In this document: positions 33,003 to 40,707 of the stretch, piece after piece
Position numbering within the stretch: position 1 is the stretch's first letter
How the letters are laid out: each line of letters opens with the position of its first letter
DNA from: Pontibacillus yanchengensis
GTDB taxonomy: Bacteria > Bacillota > Bacilli > Bacillales > BH030062
Assembly: GCF_009856295.1 (NCBI RefSeq)
Contig: NZ_WMEU01000001.1
Location: 930,001-994,000, forward strand
DNA length: 64,000 nt
Direction of reading: 5' to 3'
Translations under genes and position numbers: made by a program
Notes under the pieces: model-generated
What the model was told of the DNA's origin: nothing
Databases searched by the model: none
What the model saw: the letters and a program-made list of their open reading frames with translations, nothing else

Positions 33003-33686
33003 TTACATTTGTTTCTTCCGTCGTCTTCCCCACCAGATTGCTATACCAATTATTAACAGCAGACCTACGCCAACTATAGCAATGTTCTTGATGTTTGGGA
33101 CAGAGGCCTTAAAATAGATTGGGGTTGCTTCCGTTAGAGAAATATCCCATGTTAGCGTATTTCCATCTTTTTTCGTTGCGTTATGCTCCTCAATCACATC
33201 CATTGGTAATGTCAACTTAAATTGAAGATCAAATTGATTTAATACCGTGTTCATTACATCGATTGGCAAACTATTATCAATATCTTCAAGCATGGTTTCA
33301 TACGACTTCGCTACATTCACTTCTCCATCTACAATATATGTCGTTGTAAAGAATTGATTCTTTTCCTCTAGAGAGATGAAATCATTTTCACTTTTGATTT
33401 GATTTTGTAATTCCTCAGCAGTTAACGATTGCTCAGCATGATAATGTAACCCCTCATCAGAGGATTGCTTTTCAAATGAGAAGCCTTGTTCTTGAAAGGC
33501 GTCTTTCATACGATTTTCCATATTCTTATTAATGACCATTTGCGCTTGTTGAGGAAGGACAAAGTCCACATTTACATCCATGGAACCATCCTTATTTACA
33601 TACACATGCGCTGTACCATCTGCACAACCAGTTAGTATAGCTACTAGTGAAAAAGCAAGCAGCAAAGCTATCCAATTTCGTTTCAT
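33003..33686 (-). CDS. Lipoprotein with C-terminal membrane helix (DUF3153-like)
   Basis: A 227-residue exported protein. The signal peptide has the lipobox AILTGC at about residue 20. A beta-rich domain (AHVYVNKDGSMDVNVDFVLP onward, about 25-195) follows, then one transmembrane helix (GVGLLLIIGIAIWW) and a basic tail RRRKKQM. This layout matches the LppM/DUF3153 group of surface lipoproteins, whose role is unclear. The ATG at 33686 has ACGGGAGGG upstream. It probably forms an operon with the two-helix protein downstream. Confidence 0.75.
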   Translation of the reverse strand: MKRNWIALLLAFSLVAILTGCADGTAHVYVNKDGSMDVNVDFVLPQQAQMVINKNMENRMKDAFQEQGFSFEKQSSDEGLHYHAEQSLTAEELQNQIKSENDFISLEEKNQFFTTTYIVDGEVNVAKSYETMLEDIDNSLPIDVMNTVLNQFDLQFKLTLPMDVIEEHNATKKDGNTLTWDISLTEATPIYFKASVPNIKNIAIVGVGLLLIIGIAIWWGRRRKKQM

Positions 33687-33769
33687 TATAACCCTCCCGT
33701 ATGAGTTTACAAACATAGTAAAAGCGACCATGAATCCTTGGGCCGCTTGACTTACAGTTATGTGTTTTG

Positions 33770-33895
33770 TTAATTGTTTTGAATATATCGAATCAGGATA
33801 ACAGTCCCTGAAATGTTCGCAATGACACTAATGAGTAGCATTATAATCCACAGAAATATTGGAAGAGGCTGTATGAGTAATAGGATAAGAAAAGA
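33770..33895 (-). pseudogene. Remnant of a hydrophobic small protein
   Basis: The minus strand holds an open hydrophobic frame (FLILLLIQPLPIFLWIIMLL, then ISVIANISGTVILIRYIQNN and TAA at 33770). It has no start codon: immediately upstream the frame runs into the family B repeat at 33896. It looks like the C-terminal end of a one- or two-helix protein cut off by the repeat. Chance cannot be excluded for so short a stretch. Confidence 0.3.
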
Positions 33896-34010
33896 GCAAG
33901 CGCCCTGCTAGCGACGTACAATCCACCCCAAGTAATTTAGAGGAAGTTCGATTAAAACCGCTGCATCACGCAGCAACCTCGAACCAACCGACGTCGTGTA
34001 AGCCGCATTA
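33896..34010. repeat. Interspersed repeat, family B, shortened copy
   Basis: It starts with AAGCGCCCTGCTAGCGACGT, similar to 22398 and 40613. It contains the short hairpin GCTGC-ATCAC-GCAGC and ends near the C39-like gene. The 33687-34028 gap has no intact gene. Confidence 0.55.
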
Positions 34011-34028
34011 ATTTACTGTTCCTTGTTC

Positions 34029-34790
34029 TTAATCGACACTAGTCAATGCAATCGCTTGTTTGCCGAATTCTTCCCAGGCTTTTTTAAAATTTTCGATATC
34101 AATAGGACGGTTCTTTGTTGCATGTAACGGATCATTAATAAAAATAGATTCTTCATTAAAACCTGTTACAAGAACAGAATGAATTTTTTTTGAAATTTGA
34201 ATGGTGCCATTTTGTGTCTCCCACGTTTCCCATGTATCTTCAGGTACTTTATCATAGGTGCTGGCTAGAATGACAAGGACAGGGGCTTCATTAGACAAGG
34301 ATTCTTTAATTTTCTCTAGATCGCTGCCTGTAAGGTTTCTAACTTGATTTGGCAAGTATTGGCTTGCAAGTTCTTCTAATGGTTCATGAAAGACAGATAA
34401 ACCAGGTTCGTCATAGGTGTACATATTACCGACAAATCCATCATTAGGATCTCCGTATATCCCATTCTCTTTATAAGGTACCTTTTTAACTTCTTCAGCG
34501 AGCGTCATTTTATCGACGTTGACTCCTGCATGTTGGAGCATCATAGATAAGGAGGTTACCTCACATCCTCGAGGTAATTCAGGAAGCTGATGTATATGAG
34601 GGGCATCAAGCAACACAGCTGATGGCTTACTAGGACTCGATTCAACGACTGTATCTTCCACGTCTGGTAAACTTTTTATCTTTACAAGATCTTTAGAGCC
34701 AACTTTCCCATCAAGCATCTTTCCATCTACCAAAGTAAAAAGAAACAATCCAATAATTAGAAGAATCATAACCATTCCAGTAGTTTTCAT
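34029..34790 (-). CDS. C39-like cysteine peptidase domain protein, membrane anchored or exported
   Basis: A 253-residue protein with an N-terminal hydrophobic signal/anchor (MVMILLIIGLFLFTLVDG) and a peptidase_C39_2 domain at about 65-245. The catalytic Cys is in LPRGCEVTSLSMML. The His is in KIHSVLVTGF, with the following Asp in IFINDPL. It resembles B. subtilis YvpB. Without an ABC partner it is not a bacteriocin maturase. A surface cysteine protease or transglutaminase-like role is inferred. The ATG is preceded only by a weak AGGTTGA, so the start carries some doubt. Confidence 0.82.
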   Translation of the reverse strand: MKTTGMVMILLIIGLFLFTLVDGKMLDGKVGSKDLVKIKSLPDVEDTVVESSPSKPSAVLLDAPHIHQLPELPRGCEVTSLSMMLQHAGVNVDKMTLAEEVKKVPYKENGIYGDPNDGFVGNMYTYDEPGLSVFHEPLEELASQYLPNQVRNLTGSDLEKIKESLSNEAPVLVILASTYDKVPEDTWETWETQNGTIQISKKIHSVLVTGFNEESIFINDPLHATKNRPIDIENFKKAWEEFGKQAIALTSVD

Positions 34791-34879
34791 TTAATTTCAA
34801 CCTAACTTCCTATAAAAAATTCTTCATCCAAAAGTTACCATAGAATGTAGAAAAGATATGTCGAAGTTTGTCGATAGAA

Positions 34880-35371
34880 TTAAATCTTATCATTTGTTTC
34901 TTCTAATAAACTTGCTAGAATTGTTAGCTTTTCTTTATTTACGACATCCTTACCGGAATAATGGAGATTCATCCATGACACAGCAGGGATTACAATAACA
35001 AAACACGACGCAATCAAGGTCATCATCCAGACTGGATAAAGAGTAGGATTTTTCATCACTCCCCCAAGTAAAAGAAGTAAGATCGATGCAATAACTCCAT
35101 TCACAAAAGGTGACGGGAATGGAACCTTTTTCACCTCATCTAATCTCAGGATCAACCCTTGTATTTTCACACGTAACAGCCGTCTTTCTTTACGTGTTAG
35201 TTGATGAAGTTTTTGATCAAGATATGGTAAATGGATTAGAGGATTATTTTCGAAGGTCGTGGAAGTAGCAGAAGTTCCATAAAGGTAGGATTGAAATTTT
35301 ATTAGGAAGGTGTTCAATTCATTTTCATCTAACAAATTGACCAATTCTTTACTTAGCTTACTATCCATCAT
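34880..35371 (-). CDS. Two-helix membrane protein of unknown function
   Basis: A 163-residue protein. The first 80 residues are soluble and helical (MMDSKLSKELVNLLDENELN). Two transmembrane helices follow (about 88-105 and 113-132), and the tail SGKDVVNKEKLTILASLLEE is cytosolic. AGAGGAGGAATGGT precedes the first ATG. It is a monocistronic unit on the minus strand between a protease-like gene and the LysM protein. I recognise no family; no catalytic motif or cysteine cluster is visible. Confidence 0.65.
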   Translation of the reverse strand: MMDSKLSKELVNLLDENELNTFLIKFQSYLYGTSATSTTFENNPLIHLPYLDQKLHQLTRKERRLLRVKIQGLILRLDEVKKVPFPSPFVNGVIASILLLLLGGVMKNPTLYPVWMMTLIASCFVIVIPAVSWMNLHYSGKDVVNKEKLTILASLLEETNDKI

Positions 35372-35479
35372 ACCATTCCTCCTCTTTTACCTCTATCCTA
35401 TTAATTAAATAGAGAATATATGAAAATGTTTAATAGACCTTTTTAAGAGTTTTAACATTCCTAGAGGATGGTATACGAA

Positions 35480-35511
35480 AAATGAGGCGATTCCTTCATA
35501 GAAATCGCCTC
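35480..35511 (-). terminator. Terminator of the LysM-3D gene
   Basis: Stem GAGGCGATT/AATCGCCTC with a 10-nt loop, then ATTTTTCG on the minus strand, 14 bp after the stop. Confidence 0.85.
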
Positions 35512-35524
35512 TAGTAATTGAAAC

Positions 35525-36313
35525 TTATTCATATACAGTTACTTCAACGTTTTTGCGACCGAATGCTAGAGCATCAGATTGATTTGGAATGAATACGTCG
35601 ATACGGTTACCTTGGATTGCGCCACCAACGTCACCTGCTATCGCTTTTCCATATCCTTCTACATATACTTCAGAACCTAATGGGATTACGTCAGGGTCTA
35701 CGGCAATCACTTTACGATTAGGGTTTGCACGTAAATCGATACCTGTACTGGTTACACCTGAGCACCCTGTACAATAAGCAGTGTAAGCTGTAGCTTCTAC
35801 GTTAACCGTTTTTGCTACATTGTCGTCCGCTTGTTGGTCAGCACTGGTGTTGTTATTAATTGTTGTGGTTTCAGTTTGGGAAGTGTTGCTCTCTACTTGC
35901 TCAACTTCTGCTGATGATGATTCATTCAATACTAGTTCTTGTCCAACTACGATAATGTTGGAGCTTAGGTTGTTCCACGCTTTAAGGGAACCTACACTTA
36001 CGCCATTGTCGTGTGCAATGCTCCATAGCGTATCTCCAGATTGAACTGTGTGTGTTCCGTTTGCTGATGCTGTTGTTGCTTCGCTTGTTGTATTTCCCTC
36101 TCTATTGTTTACGGTTAGCGTTTGATTTGGATAAATTGTATTAGATGAAAGTCCATTTATATCTTTTATATCATTTACGGAAACTCCATAATCCTGAGAG
36201 ATTCCCCATAACGTATCACCTTTATCAACTACAACGTCTTCAGCACTTGCTGTTACTGTAGTTCCTACCGAAATCGTTGCAACTGCTGCTACTGAAAGAA
36301 TTGTTTTTTTCAT
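35525..36313 (-). CDS. yocH: YocH-like cell-wall protein: two LysM and a 3D domain
   Basis: A 262-residue secreted protein. The signal peptide (about 1-25, ending TASA-ED) is followed by two LysM modules (GDTLWGISQDYGVSVNDI and GDTLWSIAHDNGVSVGSL), a Ser/Thr/Asn linker and a C-terminal 3D (RlpA/MltA-like) domain. The 3D domain has the three Asp marks: AVDPDVIPLGS, AGDVGGAI and RIDVF. It is predicted to bind and cleave peptidoglycan, like B. subtilis YocH, a WalR-regulated autolysin. A loose WalR-like pair (TGTTTA-N5-TGTTAT, minus strand, 36438-36421) lies upstream, but the match is imperfect. The ATG follows an AAGGAGG site. Confidence 0.85.
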   Translation of the reverse strand: MKKTILSVAAVATISVGTTVTASAEDVVVDKGDTLWGISQDYGVSVNDIKDINGLSSNTIYPNQTLTVNNREGNTTSEATTASANGTHTVQSGDTLWSIAHDNGVSVGSLKAWNNLSSNIIVVGQELVLNESSSAEVEQVESNTSQTETTTINNNTSADQQADDNVAKTVNVEATAYTAYCTGCSGVTSTGIDLRANPNRKVIAVDPDVIPLGSEVYVEGYGKAIAGDVGGAIQGNRIDVFIPNQSDALAFGRKNVEVTVYE

Positions 36314-36566
36314 GATGTTCAGCCTCCTTGGCGAATTGAGTACTCAAGAATTATGATTTTTATTAATGAGCTCTTCGTTAATTTCACATTGACTACTGTA
36401 ACACCCATAGTAAATACTTCAATAACAATGAGTAAACATTTGTATTTCATTCGTTACATTGTTTTTACGTTATTGTAATATAATTCCCGAACAGGAAAGG
36501 AATTCTCCTTAAAGAGTTGTACAATACTCTTCCCCTCCCCCATCAATACGCACCAAAACAATAAAT

Positions 36567-36655
36567 GCCAATATTTTGAAATATTTCTACATCATAGAAG
36601 AATTGGCTAGTCCCTCTATGATGTGAGCAAAATATTTGTAAACAAAAATATTGGC
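36567..36655. repeat. Long imperfect inverted repeat
   Basis: Nested arms: GCCAATATTTT (36567-36577) with AAAATATTGGC (36645-36655), and ACATCATAGA (36589-36598) with TCTATGATGT (36615-36624), with AAATATT in both arms. It lies in the 576-bp gene-free stretch 36314-36889, which otherwise holds a palindromic repeat A copy. Confidence 0.65.
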
Positions 36656-36703
36656 TCACCCATTTACCCACCACCGTTCCCCCTTCCAGGTTCTGCTCCC
36701 CTG

Positions 36704-36764
36704 TTCAGGTGCTAGACCCCTCCTCTGTACTGTGTTTATCGCCGTAGGGGGACTGGCACCTGAA
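36704..36764. repeat. Palindromic repeat A, copy 1
   Basis: Arms TTCAGGTGCTAGACCCC (36704-36720) and GGGGGACTGGCACCTGAA (36747-36764) around a 26-nt loop. It is the first of seven copies confined to 36.7-47.5 kb. Confidence 0.8.
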
Positions 36765-36889
36765 CCGAGTTGTGTGGCACGTTCTAGTGAAATTCTACTA
36801 TTTTTTAGAAAAATAGGAAAAAACGTTTTGAATGTCTACTATTTGGAAATACATACCATGAATCATAATTTAGGAGGGTGTATAAAAAA

Positions 36890-37462
36890 GTGGAAATTCG
36901 TGATTTGCTTGATGAAAAGAAGGCTGTCTTTGAATTGGAAAACAGTATTGAGCAAAACACCCAAGAAGTATTTGACATGATGAAAGAGTACGTAAGCCAA
37001 GTGTTTTTGGAGCAAGAAGATGTCATTCTGACGATGGAAGAGAAACACATCACCGTTGCTGCCTACAACAGTTTATTTGGTATTAGAAAGTACGATGACG
37101 TGTCTGTACTTCGCGATCCTGAATTAATTACGGAAGCAGGTATGGAATCCCTGAACGAAACAACCAACTGGAAAAAAATCGCCCTACACGAGAGTCGTAA
37201 TTCATTTATTACTGGATTGATTGTGTTCTATTCCCAACACAATTCCCTCAACATTCAACAAGAAATAGGTCGTTTATACGTTAACAAAGACCAGAAAGCT
37301 ATATTCAAAGGCCTTGTTGGTGGAATGAGAATCGAAATCATGGACGCCGAAATGATCCCAACCCAATTACCTGAGATTATCCAATCTTGTATTGAGGATG
37401 CTTTTTTTGAAGGTTGCACATACTGGGATGAAGAGGAAGAGTATGAGTTAGTAAAAGTTTAA
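36890..37462 (+). CDS. Hypothetical soluble protein, 190 aa
   Basis: An acidic, single-domain protein of about 190 residues starting MEIRDLLDEKKAVFELENSI. There are no membrane segments and no recognisable catalytic motif; the C-terminus is acidic (YWDEEEEYELVKV). The GTG at 36890 is preferred over the GTG at 36878, because the GGAGG at 36873-36877 abuts the latter and is 12 nt from the former. A strong terminator follows. I do not recognise the family. The gene stands alone between the LysM protein and flotillin. Confidence 0.65.
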   Translation: MEIRDLLDEKKAVFELENSIEQNTQEVFDMMKEYVSQVFLEQEDVILTMEEKHITVAAYNSLFGIRKYDDVSVLRDPELITEAGMESLNETTNWKKIALHESRNSFITGLIVFYSQHNSLNIQQEIGRLYVNKDQKAIFKGLVGGMRIEIMDAEMIPTQLPEIIQSCIEDAFFEGCTYWDEEEEYELVKV

Positions 37463-37471
37463 TAGCAAAGG

Positions 37472-37506
37472 AAAAGCTCTAGCCTTAAGGCTAGAGCTTT
37501 TTTGTG
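37472..37506 (+). terminator. Terminator of the 36890 gene
   Basis: A 13-bp stem AAAAGCTCTAGCC/GGCTAGAGCTTTT with loop TTAA, then TTTTTTG on plus; also AT-rich on minus. Confidence 0.9.
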
Positions 37507-37523
37507 TAAGTAGAATAGATTCT

Positions 37524-37560
37524 AGGTTCCAGACCCCCGGCGCGGTATTGTGATAGTGTA
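37524..37560. repeat. Palindromic repeat A, copy 2 (one arm only)
   Basis: GGTTCCAGACCCCCGGCGCG followed by GTATTGTG matches the left half of copy 4 at 40650. The right arm is missing. Confidence 0.5.
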
Positions 37561-37570
37561 ATAAAGGCAT

Positions 37571-37610
37571 AAAAAAAGAGCCATACTCCCAATTAGGGTA
37601 GTGTGGCTCT
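37571..37610 (-). terminator. Terminator of floT
   Basis: AGAGCCATACTCCC pairs imperfectly with GGGTAGTGTGGCTCT, and TTTTTTT follows on the minus strand. Confidence 0.8.
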
Positions 37611-37618
37611 ACTTACAT

Positions 37619-39193
37619 TTACGATTCTGCTTGGTCGTCTGACGGCTGGATAGGCTGTTTTTCTTCTGAATCTTTATCCAAAGTTTGTTCTACCTCTTCT
37701 TCAGGTTGTGCTTCCGGCTCAGCTTCAGCTCTACTGCTCTGCGTCTGAGCATAATCCGTCTCTGTTGTCGCCGAAGTTTCTTGGTATTGCTTCTCTGTAT
37801 CTAGAGAGAAGTTATTCACGTTACCGCGAGAAACATAGCTTTCAATCAATGCTTTCAGATCCATACCTGTTGTTTCTTTTAATGATTCTTGAATGCCTAG
37901 CATTGTGGACGTCACACTGTTCGCAACTTTTGCAGAACCACCTTTAGAATCTGATCCACCCATATCAATGACCTTCATGTCCTTAATTTGGGAAATTGGT
38001 GCAGATACTTTTTCTGCATAGTCAGGCAATACGTTGATAAGCATTTCCATAATCGCTGCTTCGCCATAGTTTTCCATCGCTTTGGCCATACGCTCTTTGG
38101 ATTCCGCTTCTGCGATACCACGCTGACGGATAACTTCTGCTTCAGATTCACCTTTAATACGCTCTTGATCAGCTTCAGCCTGTGCCTTTTTGGTTGTTTC
38201 ATAGGCTTGGGCGTCAGCAATAGAGCGACGACGTTTGTTTTCTTCTTCTTCTAGTTCAACTGCACGCTGCTTCTCGATGTATTGAACTTTAAGTTCTTCT
38301 TCCTTAATCTGTTGATTAAGTTTTTGACGTTCGATTTCGCCAGCTTGCTCTGCATTCGCATTGGCACGGTTCGTTTCTTTTTGGAACTCTGCTTCTTTAA
38401 TATCTTTTTCTTTACGAGATTCTGCTACTTCTGTCTGACGACGGTTTTCCTCGTTCTGAGCTTCCTGGTCGTTCTGAGCCTGATAGATACGCGTTTCCTT
38501 CTTCGCATCAGACTCAGCCTTATCAGCGTTTTTCTGAACTTCTGCAATGTGTGGACGACCAAGGGCATCTATGTAGCCATTTTCTTCGTCCACGTCTTCC
38601 ACATCATTCAAGGCAAAAGATGTAATTTCAAAACCCATGCCTTTCAAGTCAGCTTCAGCAATATTTTTCACCTGTGTGTTTACTTCTTTAAAGTCATTGT
38701 ACACTTTCTCAATTGGAAGTGACGCAATGATAGAACGTAGATGTCCGTTCAACACATCTTTCAACTCAGATTCACGTTCTTTCTGTGCTTTCCCTAGGAA
38801 TTTCTCAGCAAAATTGGCCATAATCTCAAGGTCACTACCGATACTGATCACGGCTGTACTTGCCACTCGGACAGGAATACCTTCTTTCGTGTAAGCTTTC
38901 TCAGAATTGACCTGTAGCTGGAATGATGTCAGGTCAATTGGTGTTGCCGTTTGGAACATACGTAGACGATAACCGCCACCACGAATAATCTTCATAGAAC
39001 GTCCATTTTCATCTTCAAACACGTTGTTCTCTGCTTCTGGATCTCCAAGCTTCGGCCCTGTTACGATAAGTGCTTCGTTGGAACTTGCCGTTTTGTAGCG
39101 AATGCGGAATATAATAAATGTGGCAATCCCGCCAATCAATACTAAAGCCCCAAGAATAGACAAAATAATGATAACTGCTGCTCCCTGTAGCAT
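37619..39193 (-). CDS. floT: Flotillin-like protein FloT
   Basis: A 524-residue membrane scaffold protein of functional membrane microdomains. The N-terminus has a hydrophobic hairpin (about 3-28), then the SPFH/PHB domain (about 35-190; ALIVTGPKLGDPEAENNV onward). A long Ala/Glu/Lys-rich coiled coil (about 200-370) mediates oligomerisation, and a C-terminal tail is rich in Gln, Glu and Asp. It organises membrane protein complexes as in B. subtilis YuaG. The ATG at 39193 follows TAGGGAGG; an upstream in-frame codon lacks a site. No NfeD partner is adjacent, and the gene is monocistronic. Confidence 0.93.
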   Translation of the reverse strand: MLQGAAVIIILSILGALVLIGGIATFIIFRIRYKTASSNEALIVTGPKLGDPEAENNVFEDENGRSMKIIRGGGYRLRMFQTATPIDLTSFQLQVNSEKAYTKEGIPVRVASTAVISIGSDLEIMANFAEKFLGKAQKERESELKDVLNGHLRSIIASLPIEKVYNDFKEVNTQVKNIAEADLKGMGFEITSFALNDVEDVDEENGYIDALGRPHIAEVQKNADKAESDAKKETRIYQAQNDQEAQNEENRRQTEVAESRKEKDIKEAEFQKETNRANANAEQAGEIERQKLNQQIKEEELKVQYIEKQRAVELEEEENKRRRSIADAQAYETTKKAQAEADQERIKGESEAEVIRQRGIAEAESKERMAKAMENYGEAAIMEMLINVLPDYAEKVSAPISQIKDMKVIDMGGSDSKGGSAKVANSVTSTMLGIQESLKETTGMDLKALIESYVSRGNVNNFSLDTEKQYQETSATTETDYAQTQSSRAEAEPEAQPEEEVEQTLDKDSEEKQPIQPSDDQAES

Positions 39194-39325
39194 AAAAAGC
39201 CTCCCTATATAGTTTCCGAACAACACCCATTTTCTCACAACTGGAAATTTTATGGAAGATATGGATGGTTACACTATTATGTACCGAAAAAGGGTCCCCC
39301 AACGTTTCAGTTTTCTTATAAAAAA

Positions 39326-39385
39326 ATATCAGGTGGCTGACCCCCACCGCTTTAGAACATCACTCTACTGGGGGCCAGGCACCTG
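39326..39385 (-). repeat. Palindromic repeat A, copy 3, acting as relP terminator
   Basis: Arms CAGGTGGCTGACCCCCA (39330-39346) and TGGGGGCCAGGCACCTG (39369-39385). It is followed on the minus strand by ATTTTTTTAT and placed directly after the relP stop. Confidence 0.8.
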
Positions 39386-39389
39386 ATTT

Positions 39390-40148
39390 TTATTTTGCTG
39401 ATTCATCAGGATTTACCATCGATAGTAATAAATCCGTTGGAATCTTAAAGTTATCCTTACTAATCAACATATTCTTTAAATCTTCTTCGTCATCGTCATC
39501 GTCTCGTTTTAAATCTCCGATTTCCTTGTGAAGGGCTTCCATTTTACGGTCTAATTCTGCAGCTGATTCTGCTGCCTCTTTTAGATCATCCAATAAACGA
39601 TTGGGAATTTCATAATCATATTTGTAGTAGATTTTGTGCTCTAAGCTAGCCCAAAAGTCCATCGCTATAGTTCGAATTTGAACTTCTACGTACACCTTTT
39701 CTTCTCGGTCAGACATAAATACCGGAACAGTGAGTATTAGGTGTAAACTCTGATATCCATTAGGCTTAGGATATTCAATATAATCCTTCGTTTCTATTAC
39801 ATTAATATCTTTTTGGCCTTCAATCATGTCACGTAGCCGATAGATATCTGAAATAAACGAACAAGATACCCTAACACCTGCTATATCCGTAATTTGTTCC
39901 TTAATACTATCTAAAGAAAGTTCGATACCTTTGCGCTTTGCTTTTTTGAAGATGCTTTCCGGGGATTTCACTCGTGAATTGATTTGTTCAATGGGGTTAT
40001 AATCATGAATATATTGAAACTCTTGTTTCAGAATATCCACTTTCGTGGTAATTTGATCAACTGCAAACTTATAAGACATCATAAACCGTGTCATTTCTTG
40101 CTTTACATATCTAAGCTGAGCTCTATCTAATTGATTCGGATCGTCCAT
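39390..40148 (-). CDS. relP: Small alarmone synthetase (RelP/YwaC type)
   Basis: A 252-residue (p)ppGpp synthetase without a hydrolase domain; slightly long because of an acidic C-terminal extension (about residues 200-252, with DDDDDEEDL). Synthetase motifs are FMMSYKFAVDQI, SRVKSPESIFKKAKRKG, DIAGVRVSCSFISDIY, YPKPNGYQSLHL and VEVQIRTIAMDFWASLEHKIYYK. The last is closer to B. subtilis YwaC (RelP) than to YjbM (RelQ). It transfers pyrophosphate from ATP to GDP/GTP under cell-envelope stress. It is monocistronic and terminated by a palindromic repeat. Confidence 0.9.
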   Translation of the reverse strand: MDDPNQLDRAQLRYVKQEMTRFMMSYKFAVDQITTKVDILKQEFQYIHDYNPIEQINSRVKSPESIFKKAKRKGIELSLDSIKEQITDIAGVRVSCSFISDIYRLRDMIEGQKDINVIETKDYIEYPKPNGYQSLHLILTVPVFMSDREEKVYVEVQIRTIAMDFWASLEHKIYYKYDYEIPNRLLDDLKEAAESAAELDRKMEALHKEIGDLKRDDDDDEEDLKNMLISKDNFKIPTDLLLSMVNPDESAK

Positions 40149-40354
40149 AGCCTCTTACTCCTTCATAACAATTTTCTACAATAGACACAGGCTACACAAG
40201 TAACCCTTTACTTAAATCTTATCATATACAAGAGTTTGTTGTTTATTATCTAGATGCAGTGATGCGTCTTTCATTGTAACGTAACCTTCCGCCCAAACCA
40301 AAAATAGGTATTCGTCATAAAGTATATAGACTAATAATGGGAGGTTATTTTTCT

Positions 40355-40603
40355 ATGTATTACCCTTATCAAGATCAACGTGTACACCAGCAAATGAATA
40401 CGCAATTAATGACATTGGTGGACCCTTATGTAGTCCACACCTTACAGTCAGTAGTCGGTAATATGTTAATTGTTGAAACAACGAAGGATACCATTCGCGG
40501 CAAATTAATAGAAGTAAAACCTGACCACATTGTGCTTACTGCAGGGGACTCCACCTTTTTTGTACGAATTCAGCAAATAGTGACTATTATGCCAGATAGA
40601 TAA
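40355..40603 (+). CDS. Small DUF2642 (YuzF-like) protein
   Basis: An 82-residue protein starting MYYPYQDQRVHQQMNTQLMT, with LVDPYVVHTLQSVVGNMLIVETTKDTIRGKLIEVKPDHIVLTAGDSTFFVRIQQIVTIMP. This is the short Sm-like beta-rich fold of DUF2642 proteins found in spore-formers, such as YuzF. The ATG at 40355 is chosen because GGGAGG lies 10 nt upstream; an earlier ATG overlaps that site. The Tyr/Gln-rich head resembles small coat-associated proteins, so a spore role is possible but unproven. Confidence 0.75.
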   Translation: MYYPYQDQRVHQQMNTQLMTLVDPYVVHTLQSVVGNMLIVETTKDTIRGKLIEVKPDHIVLTAGDSTFFVRIQQIVTIMPDR

Positions 40604-40612
40604 TGAACAGCG

Positions 40613-40640
40613 TAAGCGCCCGTCTAGCGACGCACAAACT
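40613..40640. repeat. Interspersed repeat, family B, left end only
   Basis: The sequence around AAGCGCCCGTCTAGCGACGC matches the left ends at 22398 and 33896. It directly abuts palindromic repeat A copy 4. Confidence 0.55.
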
Positions 40641-40700
40641 GTAAAAAAAGTGCCTGACCCCCGGTGCGGTATTGTGTTAAAGCGGCGGAGGTCAGGCACC
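40641..40700 (-). repeat. Palindromic repeat A, copy 4, acting as terminator
   Basis: Arms GTGCCTGACCCCC (40650-40662) and GGAGGTCAGGCAC (40687-40699). TTTTTTTAC follows on the minus strand, 8 bp after the acyl-CoA dehydrogenase-like gene. Confidence 0.8.
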
Positions 40701-40707
40701 ATCACTA

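Noticed and set aside
36421..36438. WalR binding site upstream of the YocH-like gene
   Set aside because: TGTTTA-N5-TGTTAT departs from the TGTAAY-type direct repeat, so it is mentioned with the gene but not listed as a site.
38282..38722. A 146-codon Phe-rich plus-strand frame
   Set aside because: It is antisense to the floT coiled-coil region, and the Phe richness mirrors Glu/Lys codons on the other strand.
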